From Oscillospiraceae bacterium (GTDB lineage Bacteria; Bacillota_A; Clostridia; Oscillospirales; Oscillospiraceae): 17,033 nt of DNA. The stretch covers positions 1 through 17,033 of the forward strand of contig JAFQPT010000162.1 of the NCBI GenBank assembly GCA_017411665.1, in the 5' to 3' direction. Below, piece by piece: positions 6,859 through 13,630 of this stretch. The position numbers and the translations under genes were made by a program. The notes under the pieces were generated by a model. That model did not search any database. It worked only from the letters and a program-made list of their open reading frames with translations, and had not been told where the DNA came from. The first letter of the stretch is position 1; each line of letters starts with the position of its first letter.

Positions 6859-7671
6859 ATGACAGAGAAAACCTATCAGACCCGATGCGGAACGATTCAT
6901 TATTGGATTCACATGGAACATCCGAATGATATGACGCTTGTGTTTCTGCCCGGTCTGACGGCGGACCACAGACTGTTTGAAAAACAAATCGAATATTTTA
7001 AAGATAAATATAATGTGTTTGTCTGGGATGCTCCGGGGCATTTCAAGTCCTGGCCCTTTGCATTTGAGTTTGATTTGTTTGATAAAGCAAGGTGGCTGCA
7101 TGAAATAATGGAGCGGGAAGGAATCCAAAAGCTTGTAATTATCGGCCAGTCTATGGGCGGATATGTAGGGCAGGCCTTTGCGGAGCTGTATCCCAACGAG
7201 TTGAAAGGATTTATTTCCATTGACTCTGCGCCGCTGCAGAGACGGTATGTGACATGGTGGGAAATTTGGCTGCTGAAGAAGATGGAGCCCGTGTACTATT
7301 ACTATCCTTGGAAGTCTCTGCTGAAATCGGGCACAAACGGGGTTGCAACCTCCGAATACGGCAGAAAACTGATGCATGAAATCATGATGACCTATGACGG
7401 GGATAAAAGACGATACGCACAGCTGTCGGGGCATGGCTTCTGTATGCTGGCGGAAGCTATGGAAAAGGACTTGCCCTATGAAATCAAATGCCCTGCGCTG
7501 CTGATTTGCGGTAAAAAGGACAGGGCAGGGTCGTGTATTCGTTATAATAAGGCCTGGCATAAAAATACAGGAATTCCCATTCATTGGATCAAGGGAGCGG
7601 GACACAATTCCAATACGGATAAGCCCCAAATCGTGAATCGGCTGATTGAGGAATTTGTAAAGCAACTTTAA
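6859..7671 (+). CDS. Alpha/beta-fold hydrolase
   Basis: A 270-residue alpha/beta hydrolase with a complete triad. The nucleophile elbow is GQSMGG (S98), the acid is D221 in CGKKDRAG, and the histidine is H249 in GAGHNS. The oxyanion-hole loop LPGLTADHRLF (30-40) precedes a VWDAPGHF segment (55-62). A lid region of about residues 125-185 is rich in Trp and Tyr (VTWWEIWLL, VYYYYPW), which suggests a bulky or hydrophobic substrate. It is cytoplasmic, with no signal peptide. The ATG at 6859 follows GGGATGGTGAG. Because the previous terminator ends 20 bases upstream, there is little room for a separate promoter, so expression may depend on readthrough. The specific substrate cannot be assigned. 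Confidence 0.83.
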   Translation: MTEKTYQTRCGTIHYWIHMEHPNDMTLVFLPGLTADHRLFEKQIEYFKDKYNVFVWDAPGHFKSWPFAFEFDLFDKARWLHEIMEREGIQKLVIIGQSMGGYVGQAFAELYPNELKGFISIDSAPLQRRYVTWWEIWLLKKMEPVYYYYPWKSLLKSGTNGVATSEYGRKLMHEIMMTYDGDKRRYAQLSGHGFCMLAEAMEKDLPYEIKCPALLICGKKDRAGSCIRYNKAWHKNTGIPIHWIKGAGHNSNTDKPQIVNRLIEEFVKQL

Positions 7672-7758
7672 GTTGCCAAAATGCAAATGCAGGTTGGTGG
7701 AAACAGATAGTCTGAGATGATAAGCTGAAACCGTAAAATATGAAAGGAGCTGTATTTT

Positions 7759-8304
7759 ATGAGTTTCGCAGAAAATTTAAAGCAGGTTCGAAAAGAAAAA
7801 GGCCTGTCCCAAGAGGAACTGGCTGAACTTATGGATGTCAGCAGACAGGCTGTTTCCAAATGGGAACAGGGACAGGGCTACCCCGAAGTAGAAAAGCTGC
7901 TGCTTTTGTCAAGGGAATTGAATGTATCTCTGGATTATTTGATGTCAGCGGAAATCATATCGGGAAACGAAGGAAAAACCACAAAGATTTCCGGAAAAAT
8001 CATGATATCCTCTCCGAAAGAGCATGTAGTTACTACCTGTTATAAGGTGATGTCTTCTGGAAAAATGAAGGGCGGAAAGCATAGCCCTAAGTATGCATTA
8101 TACGGAGTCAGTGAAGGCCCGGCTTCATTTTGGGGAGAGCCCACAACGTTTTTGGGGTGGTATACAGATGAGGAGCTGCTGGGAAAGGAAGTCGAGGAAA
8201 TTCGGCAGGCAATTACACGAGGCGATTTGGTCTATGAGCTGAAATACAATGCGAAAGTGGAACGAAAATGGTTATCCATAAAAATTGTTGAAGAGAATAT
8301 ATAA
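7759..8304 (+). CDS. XRE-family transcriptional regulator
   Basis: A 181-residue protein. Residues 6-60 form a Cro/CI-type helix-turn-helix: FAENLKQVRKEKGLSQEELAELMDVSR followed by QAVSKWEQGQGYPEVEKL and the LNVSLDYLM closing helix. Residues 70-181 form a separate domain that I do not recognise; it is mixed alpha/beta in character, with motifs KYALYGVSEGPASFWGEP and FLGWYTDEELLGKEVEEIRQA. It may be a ligand or partner-sensing domain. AAAGGAG at 7743-7749 is well placed for the ATG. The gene is co-directional with the alpha/beta hydrolase (87-base gap). Its targets are unknown. Confidence 0.85.
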   Translation: MSFAENLKQVRKEKGLSQEELAELMDVSRQAVSKWEQGQGYPEVEKLLLLSRELNVSLDYLMSAEIISGNEGKTTKISGKIMISSPKEHVVTTCYKVMSSGKMKGGKHSPKYALYGVSEGPASFWGEPTTFLGWYTDEELLGKEVEEIRQAITRGDLVYELKYNAKVERKWLSIKIVEENI

Positions 8305-8334
8305 AAAATCGGCACCCCGTACGGGGTGCCGATT
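8303..8334 (-). terminator. Rho-independent terminator of the etf operon
   Basis: A perfect palindrome with 14-bp arms (8307-8320/8321-8334, core ggcaccccgtacggggtgcc). Read on the minus strand it is followed by a T run ending at 8303. It is 18 bases beyond the etfA stop. On the plus strand the tail is only ttgg, so it is chiefly a minus-strand terminator, though it may also slow transcripts from the XRE gene. Confidence 0.88.
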
Positions 8335-8352
8335 GGCCGTTTATGGAGTGAA

Positions 8353-9357
8353 TTACTTGCGAGCCTTGATTGCTTCAATCATCATATCGCATACAGAGTC
8401 CATATCGCCTACGATACCGTAGTCAGCTACGCCAAAGATCGCTGCTTCGGGATCAGAGTTAACAGCAATAATAACACCTGCGTCCTTCATGCCTGCGGTG
8501 TGGTTGATCGCACCGGAAACGCCGAAGGAAACCAGCAGCTTGGGCTTAACAACAACACCGGACTGACCGATCATCTGCTTGAAGGGCAGAATACCACGGT
8601 CGAACAGGGGACGGGTGCAGCCCAGCTGGCCGCCCAGCAGGTCAGCCAGTTCCTGGTACTTGGGCAGCTTGTCGGAGCCGGACAGGCCGTTGCCCAGACA
8701 TACAACTACTTCTTCGGTAGCCAGGTTGATAGCGCCGTCGTCTTCTTCGGGGATGAACTCGATCAGCTTGGTGCGGATCTGTTCCAGGGGGAAGTCAACG
8801 GTTTCGTGGATGATTTCGATGTTTTCCTTTTCACCGACGGGTTCGTACTTGAAGGTGCCGGGACGGATGGTGCCGACCTGGGGACGCAGTACGGGAACGG
8901 TAATAACAGCCATCATCTTGCCGCCAACAGCGGGTTCGATGAATTCGATATCGCCGGATTCGGGGTTGTAAACAACTTCGATTGCGTCGGAAGTGCAGCC
9001 GGTGTTCAGACGAGCAGCGAAACGGGGAGCGAAGTCACGACCGTTGGTGGTGCCGCCTACGAAAACAGCGGAGGGATTGTACTTCTGGCACAGTACGGTA
9101 AACAGATTGGTGTAAGCGTCGTTGTTGTAGCGTTCGTAGCCGGTGCCGTGAACGAACATCATCTGGTCGATACCGGTTGCGCGGATCTTTGCCAGTTCGG
9201 ATTCGGGCAGGCCGTCAACTGCAACTGCTACCAGCAGGTCGCCGGTTACGTCGCACAGCTTTCTTGCTTCGCACAGCAGTTCCAGAGAAACGTTGCTGAT
9301 CGTGGTGCCATCGTGTTCGATGTATACCCACATATTCTTGTAATCAAACTTAGTCAT
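8353..9357 (-). CDS. etfA: Electron transfer flavoprotein, alpha subunit
   Basis: A 334-residue EtfA of usual length. The C-terminal FAD-binding signature is intact: SFGVSGAINHTAGM (SGAINH at 281-286), NSDPEAAIF (300-308) and DYGIVGD (312-318). Upstream are GRDFAPRFAARL and RPGTF. The N terminus begins directly with the Ndomain (MWVYIEHDG), without the ferredoxin-like [4Fe-4S] extension present in some lactate-dehydrogenase-linked EtfAs. EtfAB is a cytoplasmic heterodimer that takes electrons from a flavin dehydrogenase; in anaerobes it may do so by bifurcation or confurcation. It is the last gene of the operon, and its ribosome site GGAGG overlaps the bases just after the etfB stop (14-base gap). 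Confidence 0.96.
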   Translation of the reverse strand: MTKFDYKNMWVYIEHDGTTISNVSLELLCEARKLCDVTGDLLVAVAVDGLPESELAKIRATGIDQMMFVHGTGYERYNNDAYTNLFTVLCQKYNPSAVFVGGTTNGRDFAPRFAARLNTGCTSDAIEVVYNPESGDIEFIEPAVGGKMMAVITVPVLRPQVGTIRPGTFKYEPVGEKENIEIIHETVDFPLEQIRTKLIEFIPEEDDGAINLATEEVVVCLGNGLSGSDKLPKYQELADLLGGQLGCTRPLFDRGILPFKQMIGQSGVVVKPKLLVSFGVSGAINHTAGMKDAGVIIAVNSDPEAAIFGVADYGIVGDMDSVCDMMIEAIKARK

Positions 9358-9371
9358 TTGTGAGTACCTCC

Positions 9372-10172
9372 TTATACCAGACCCTTGTCAGCCAGGATTT
9401 CCATAACCTTGGCGACGTTCTTTTCTACACTGCCTTCGTCCAGAATCATGCCGCCTTCCTGCTTTTCGGGGGGATAGGTGCGGGGAACGATGGTGCCGGA
9501 GCCGGGAGCGCCGATCTTGTCGCGTTCCAGACCTTCGATGGTGTCAGCGGTCAGCTTGGTGATAGGTGCGGTACGAGCATACTTCCAACCCTTGAAGTTG
9601 GGGATACGGGGCTGGTAGTGAGTCTTTTCAACGGTGAACAGTGCGGGCATCTGAGCTTCCAGAATTTCCATACCGTTTTCCAGTTCGCGTTCTGCGATAA
9701 CGGTGCCCTTTTCTTCGTTGACTTCCATAATCAGGCTGGTGGAGGAGACCATGGTAGCGCCGAAGCGTTCTGCCAGCTGGGAGCCCATCTGACCGGTAGC
9801 GCCGTCCAGAGTTTCCTTACCGCAGATGATCAGGTCGTATTCGCCGAACATCTTTGCGCCCTTGCCGATTACGTAGGAGGTGGACAGAGTGTCAGCGTCC
9901 TTGAAAGCGTAGTCGGAGCACAGGATTGCGCGTTCTGCGCCAACTGCGATGCATTCACGCAGAACAGCAGCAGCGTTGTCGGGACCCATGGTGATTGCAG
10001 TGATTTCTGCACCATAGGTTTCCTTGATGCGGACAGCAGCTTCCAGAGCGGAGCCGTCCAGGGGGTTCATGATAGCGGGAACGCCGTCACGAATCAAAGA
10101 CCCGGTTACGGGGTCGATCTTTACCAGGTTCACGTCGGGAACCTGCTTAACACATACCAGAATTTTCAGCAT
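9372..10172 (-). CDS. etfB: Electron transfer flavoprotein, beta subunit
   Basis: A 266-residue EtfB. Family hallmarks are CVKQVPD (7-13), NPLDGSALEAA (36-46) and GKETLDGATGQMGSQLAE, with DGATGQMG at 123-130 forming the nucleotide-binding loop. EtfB holds AMP in respiratory Etfs, or the bifurcating FAD in anaerobic ones, and docks on EtfA. A strong GGAGG lies 12-16 bases before the ATG, in the 19-base gap after the oxidase gene. The order oxidase-etfB-etfA is that of lactate or 2-hydroxyacid oxidation operons. The sequence alone does not settle whether this EtfAB bifurcates electrons. Confidence 0.96.
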   Translation of the reverse strand: MLKILVCVKQVPDVNLVKIDPVTGSLIRDGVPAIMNPLDGSALEAAVRIKETYGAEITAITMGPDNAAAVLRECIAVGAERAILCSDYAFKDADTLSTSYVIGKGAKMFGEYDLIICGKETLDGATGQMGSQLAERFGATMVSSTSLIMEVNEEKGTVIAERELENGMEILEAQMPALFTVEKTHYQPRIPNFKGWKYARTAPITKLTADTIEGLERDKIGAPGSGTIVPRTYPPEKQEGGMILDEGSVEKNVAKVMEILADKGLV

Positions 10173-10191
10173 TTTCCGTTACCTCCTCAGA

Positions 10192-10713
10192 TTATACAAC
10201 AACCTTGCCGGGGTTCAGAATGCCGTTGGGGTCAAATACGTTCTTGATGCCCTTCATCAGACCGTATGCGATGTCACCAACGGATTCCTGCAGGTACTTA
10301 ACCTTACCGTGGCCTACGCCGTGTTCGCCGGACATGGAGCCGCCGATGCGCTTGCATTCTTCGTAGCAGGCATCCATCAGAGCGTTGTTAGCTGCCCAGA
10401 ATTCGTCCAGAGTCTTGTCATTGGAGCAGGTGTAGATGTGCAGGTTGCCGTCGCCTGCGTGGCCGAAGTTACGTACGGTCAGACCATACTTTTCGCCCTG
10501 TTCACGTACAAACAGTACATAGGGAGCAAACTGGTCGACGGGAACAACAACGTCCAGTTCGTCCATCAGCTTTGCATCGCCTTCGATGGAGGTCAGGAAT
10601 GCGGAGCGAGCTGCCCATACTTCAGTCTTCAGAGTGGGAGTGTCAACAACCAGAGTGTCGATTGCGTTGTGTTCTTCTGCCAGATTTGCCAGCTTTTCAA
10701 TGCGAACAGCCAT
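10192..10713 (-). CDS. FAD-binding oxidase, C-terminal fragment
   Basis: 173 residues in the same frame as the upstream fragment, from an ATG two codons after the TAA. It contains the active-site histidine motifs of the FAD-oxidase C domain, FGHAGDGNLH (83-92) and SGEHGVGHGK (128-137), and the family terminus DPNGILNPGK (161-170). It could be made only by reinitiation or readthrough. It ends 19 bases before etfB. Confidence 0.75.
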   Translation of the reverse strand: MAVRIEKLANLAEEHNAIDTLVVDTPTLKTEVWAARSAFLTSIEGDAKLMDELDVVVPVDQFAPYVLFVREQGEKYGLTVRNFGHAGDGNLHIYTCSNDKTLDEFWAANNALMDACYEECKRIGGSMSGEHGVGHGKVKYLQESVGDIAYGLMKGIKNVFDPNGILNPGKVVV

Positions 10714-10719
10714 TTCGTC

Positions 10720-11610
10720 TTAGTCTTCGCCAACCAGAGTGACCAGGATGGAAGCGTCAACATTGCGGCCTGCATACTTTTCGGGGAACAGTGCCTTGCC
10801 GGTGAATGCGGTGGAGGAGCGAACGATGTCAGCGTCCATGAATTCGATGGACTGGGGATCCAGGTTTGCGATGCGAATCTTGGGAACGGTTGCTACGCAG
10901 TCCTGCAGGTTTTCGAAGATCAGCAGTGCGGTAATCTGCTTGGAGGGCTTGGGAACCATCTTCAGAGTCATCTGAGTGATAACGCCCAGAGTACCTTCGG
11001 AGGAAACCATCAGGTGAGTCAGGGAGTAACCGGTGGAGCTCTTGGTTACGGTCTTGCCGATTTCCATGACACGGCCGTCAGCCAGAACAACGGTCAGCTG
11101 CAGAACGTAGTCACGGGTAGAGCCGTACTTAACTGCACGCATGCCGCCTGCGTTGGTAGCGATGTTGCCGCCAACGGTAGAGGTCTTGGAGCCGGGGTCG
11201 GGGGGATAGTAGAAGCCGTGCTTGTCTACGTCAGCAGCCAGATCCTGCAGCAGAACGCCGGGCTGCAGAGTAACAGCCATGTTTGCCATGTCGTAGGACA
11301 GGATCTTGTTCATGCGTGCGGTAGACAGAACCAGACCACCGTGGATGGGAACGGAAGCACCGGTCAGAGAGGTGCCGGAGCCGCGAACGGTTACGGGAAT
11401 CAGGTTGTCGTTGCAGATCTTCATGATCTTGGAAACTTCTTCGGTGGTTTCTACTTCAACAACAGCTTCGGGGGGGAACTTGCCGTAAATGGGCATTTCG
11501 TCGTGGGAATATTCTTCCTTTACAGTTTCACCGTACTGAAAACGCTTTTCGCCTACAACAGCCTTCAGCAGCTCAGCAATTTCAGCGGTGATGGGGTTGA
11601 ATTTTGCCAT
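10720..11610 (-). CDS. FAD-binding oxidase, N-terminal fragment
   Basis: 296 residues carrying the complete PCMH-type FAD domain: RGSGTSLTG (76-84), YYPPDPGS (134-141), GGNIATNAGG (147-156) and KYGSTRDYV (161-169), then the start of the C-terminal oxidase domain. It ends at VGED before the TAA. The start ATG has a strong GGAGG (11617-11622 complement). Alone it would bind FAD but lack the catalytic metal-site histidines. Confidence 0.82.
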   Translation of the reverse strand: MAKFNPITAEIAELLKAVVGEKRFQYGETVKEEYSHDEMPIYGKFPPEAVVEVETTEEVSKIMKICNDNLIPVTVRGSGTSLTGASVPIHGGLVLSTARMNKILSYDMANMAVTLQPGVLLQDLAADVDKHGFYYPPDPGSKTSTVGGNIATNAGGMRAVKYGSTRDYVLQLTVVLADGRVMEIGKTVTKSSTGYSLTHLMVSSEGTLGVITQMTLKMVPKPSKQITALLIFENLQDCVATVPKIRIANLDPQSIEFMDADIVRSSTAFTGKALFPEKYAGRNVDASILVTLVGED

Positions 11611-11631
11611 GGATTTACCTCCTTATTTCTT

Positions 11632-11658
11632 GCGAATCCTTCTTTGGCCAAGATTCGC
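11632..11658. promoter_or_regulatory. Inverted repeat in the leader of the oxidase-etf operon
   Basis: GCGAATC (11632-11638) and GATTCGC (11652-11658) form a perfect 7-bp dyad; the pairing can be extended inward through ctt/aag with a bulge. It lies in the 5' leader, between the candidate promoter and the ribosome site of the oxidase gene. This position suits a repressor operator or an RNA stem affecting expression. The cognate regulator is unknown. Confidence 0.5.
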
Positions 11659-11678
11659 CATTTAGCTTTTCCACCATT

Positions 11679-11707
11679 ATTTTACCAAGTGTGCAACATG
11701 AACACAA
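11679..11707 (-). promoter_or_regulatory. Candidate promoter of the oxidase-etf operon
   Basis: On the minus strand, TTGTGT (11702-11707 complement), a 17-base spacer and TAAAAT (11679-11684 complement, 5 of 6) sit about 70 bases upstream of the oxidase ATG. The -35 box is weak. A better -35 (TTGACA, 11723-11728 complement) has no matching -10. Confidence 0.4.
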
Positions 11708-11767
11708 TGAATGATATTTTCTTGTCAACTAAAAAAGAAGGGTGATTTTTGTGCAAAATTACATGCA

Positions 11768-11791
11768 AAAGAATGAGAATTGTTATTCTTT
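11768..11791. promoter_or_regulatory. Dyad-symmetric candidate operator in the divergent region
   Basis: AAAGAAT (11768-11774) and ATTCTTT (11785-11791) flank a 10-base centre. The inner tgagaat-t-gttattc has partial likeness to Fur/PerR-type 7-1-7 boxes. It lies between the divergent oxidase-etf and hrcA transcription units. The regulator assignment is only a suggestion. Confidence 0.35.
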
Positions 11792-11855
11792 GTGTCAAAT
11801 CCAAAGCAATCAATTTTGTTAACCGTAAATTCACAAATGCAAATGGCAAAATCTA

Positions 11856-11884
11856 TTGACGAAACGCTGAAAAAGTGTTATATT
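11856..11884 (+). promoter_or_regulatory. Sigma-A promoter of hrcA-grpE-dnaK
   Basis: TTGACG (-35, 5 of 6), a 17-base spacer and TATATT (-10, 5 of 6). The CIRCE left arm starts on the last two bases of the -10, so HrcA binding would block polymerase. Transcription should start near 11891, giving a leader of about 105 bases. Confidence 0.85.
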
Positions 11885-11933
11885 AGCACTCGAAAGGAAA
11901 GAGTGCCAGCACTTGCTAATGCAAGAGTGCTAA
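11883..11933. promoter_or_regulatory. CIRCE operator, composite/double
   Basis: CIRCE (TTAGCACTC-N9-GAGTGCTAA) is the HrcA binding site. Here a perfect left arm (11883-11891) is followed at N9 by an imperfect right arm gagtgccag (11901-11909, 7 of 9). A second imperfect left arm, ccagcactt (11906-11914), is followed 10 bases later by a perfect right arm gagtgctaa (11925-11933). The result is two overlapping half-degenerate CIRCE elements just downstream of the -10. Confidence 0.9.
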
Positions 11934-11996
11934 AGCGATTGTATAAACGGCAGGCTTTCCGAAATACTATAAAAGTGAGAGAACGGACGGTACGGC

Positions 11997-13079
11997 ATGA
12001 AAATCAGTCAAAGAAAAAAGAAAATACTTGCCGCAGTCGTTGAGCGTTACATCGAAACGGCAGAGCCGGTGGGCAGCAAGGCCCTGGCGCAGAAGGCCGG
12101 TCTGGGATGCTCTTCGGCGACCATCCGCAACGAACTGGCGGAGCTTTCCGCTATGGGTTATCTACATCAGCCTCATACTTCTGCAGGACGTGTGCCGACG
12201 GTACAGGGCTACAGACTGTATGTGAATGAACTGATGGAACGGCAGCGGCTTTCCGCAGAGGAAACGGAACGTCTGAACAACGAGCTGAGCCGAAGATTGA
12301 TGGCGCTGGACAATCTGGTGTCGGACATCGGTCAGTTTGCTTCTCAGATTACCGACCTTCCCGCGCTGGCGATTTCCGCTCCGAAGGCCGTGACTGTGGT
12401 TCGTTTTGATTTTATATATGTAGACGCAAACACCTTTATTATGGTAGCGCTGCTCAGCGACAACTCTGTGAAGAACAAGCTGGTACGTCTGCCGGTGTCT
12501 GTGGAAAAAACCAAAATCGACAAGCTGAGCGTTCTGATGAATGCAAACTTTACGGGGCTGAGAGAAGACCAGATCACGCAGCCGATTATCTCCGCAACAG
12601 AGCGGGCTTTGGACGATGTAATGGGTCTGACAGCGGTAGCAGCGTCCTTCACCATTGAGGCGCTGACCCAGGCAGGGCAGTCCGGCAGCTTTGTAGGCGG
12701 TCAGAACCGACTGCTGCATCATCCCGAATATCAAGACCCCGATAAAGCACATGCCTTGATGAACTACTTGAATCAGGCACCCATGGAATTCCCCGAGCTG
12801 ATGAATGGGGAGACGGGAGTCAAAGTCATCGTCGGACCGGAAAATGTGTCCGAAGCACTGCGTGACTCCAGTGTGGTCCTTGCAACCTACGATGCCGGCG
12901 GCGGTGTTCGCGGAGTGGTTGGTGTTGTTGGACCCACTCGCATGGACTATGCGACGGTGGCAAGCAAAATGCAGCTGATTGCGCAGAGTATTTCCAATGC
13001 CCTGGGAACCGGCGCACTGAAGCCACCTGCAGGAATGCATAATAAACTCATGATCAGAGGAGAAGATAACCGTGAATAA
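11997..13079 (+). CDS. hrcA: Heat-inducible transcription repressor HrcA
   Basis: A 360-residue HrcA, slightly longer than the common 340-350. The N-terminal winged helix carries SSATIRNELAELSAMGYL and QPHTSAGRVPTVQGYRLYV (about residues 40-76), the family's most conserved stretch. The rest is the GAF-like dimerisation domain, with FDFIYVD, a central MGLTAVA and VVGVVGPTRMDYATV near the end. HrcA represses class I heat-shock genes by binding CIRCE, and its folding depends on GroEL. It is the first gene of the operon, directly behind a CIRCE-overlapped promoter, so it is autoregulated. Its stop overlaps the grpE GTG start by 8 bases. Confidence 0.97.
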   Translation: MKISQRKKKILAAVVERYIETAEPVGSKALAQKAGLGCSSATIRNELAELSAMGYLHQPHTSAGRVPTVQGYRLYVNELMERQRLSAEETERLNNELSRRLMALDNLVSDIGQFASQITDLPALAISAPKAVTVVRFDFIYVDANTFIMVALLSDNSVKNKLVRLPVSVEKTKIDKLSVLMNANFTGLREDQITQPIISATERALDDVMGLTAVAASFTIEALTQAGQSGSFVGGQNRLLHHPEYQDPDKAHALMNYLNQAPMEFPELMNGETGVKVIVGPENVSEALRDSSVVLATYDAGGGVRGVVGVVGPTRMDYATVASKMQLIAQSISNALGTGALKPPAGMHNKLMIRGEDNRE

Positions 13080-13584
13080 TGAAGAACTGAAGACTCCGGA
13101 ACAGGAAGTTCCCGAAGCACAGGCAGCAGCCGAAGCTGTGGAAGAAACTCCCGTACCCGATACATCTGCTGAGCTGAAGGCAGCTCAGGAACGATATATG
13201 AGACTGGCAGCGGAATATGATAACTTCCGCAAGCGCAGCGCACGTGAACGCGATGCCATCTTCAATGATGTGCGCGCAGACACTGTAAAGAAGTTCCTGC
13301 CCGTATACGATACCCTGCTGAGAGCGTTGAAGCTGCTGTCTGAAAACGATGCAGAACGCAAGGGCATCGAAATGATTTTGACACAGTTTGAAACTGTGCT
13401 GACCAAGCTGGGTGTGACACCCATTGAGGCAGTGGGCATGGAATTTGATCCCGAACTGCATCACGCAGTGATGACCGAGGACAGCGATGACTATGGCGAA
13501 AACATCGTCATGGAAGAATTCGAAAAAGGCTTCAAGCTGGGCGATAAGGTGATTCGCTTCAGTGTAGTGAAAGTCGCAAACTAA
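13072..13584 (+). CDS. grpE: Nucleotide exchange factor GrpE
   Basis: A 170-residue GrpE. The acidic, low-complexity N terminus (about 1-33) is followed by the long dimerisation helix with ERYMRLAAEYDNFRKRSARE (about 40-59), then the beta-domain MEFDPELHHAVM and GFKLGDKVIRFSVVKVAN at the end. GrpE releases ADP from DnaK and acts as a thermosensor. The GTG start at 13072 has AGAGGAGA 8 bases upstream, inside hrcA. The 8-base overlap suggests coupled translation from the hrcA mRNA. Confidence 0.96.
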   Translation: MNNEELKTPEQEVPEAQAAAEAVEETPVPDTSAELKAAQERYMRLAAEYDNFRKRSARERDAIFNDVRADTVKKFLPVYDTLLRALKLLSENDAERKGIEMILTQFETVLTKLGVTPIEAVGMEFDPELHHAVMTEDSDDYGENIVMEEFEKGFKLGDKVIRFSVVKVAN

Positions 13585-13630
13585 TCTGTATACAATTAAC
13601 CTTTACCGATATATTTAGGAGGAATTTATT

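Larger units (their letters stand above)
10192..11610 (-). pseudogene. GlcD/LDH-type FAD-binding oxidase, split by an in-frame TAA
   Basis: The whole frame would give about 472 residues, the normal size of GlcD-family FAD-dependent 2-hydroxyacid (D-lactate/glycolate) dehydrogenases. It is broken at 10720-10722 by TAA, with no frameshift: coding continues in the same frame as D-E-M-A-V-R-I-E-K. Both halves are otherwise conserved with no other damage, so the change is recent, a sequencing error or bypassed. A one-base change from GAA or CAA would create it. An ATG lies two codons after the stop, so reinitiation is possible, although no good Shine-Dalgarno precedes it. In the operon this enzyme would feed electrons to EtfAB. 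TAA is not known to encode selenocysteine or pyrrolysine. Confidence 0.8.

Noticed and set aside
10720..10722. Recoded stop codon (selenocysteine or pyrrolysine)
   Set aside because: The stop is TAA; selenocysteine uses TGA and pyrrolysine TAG, and no recoding element is visible.
8326..11745. Long plus-strand open frames opposite etfA, etfB and the FAD oxidase
   Set aside because: They mirror conserved flavoprotein genes on the minus strand, begin without ribosome sites and show no protein family features; they are a codon-bias artefact.
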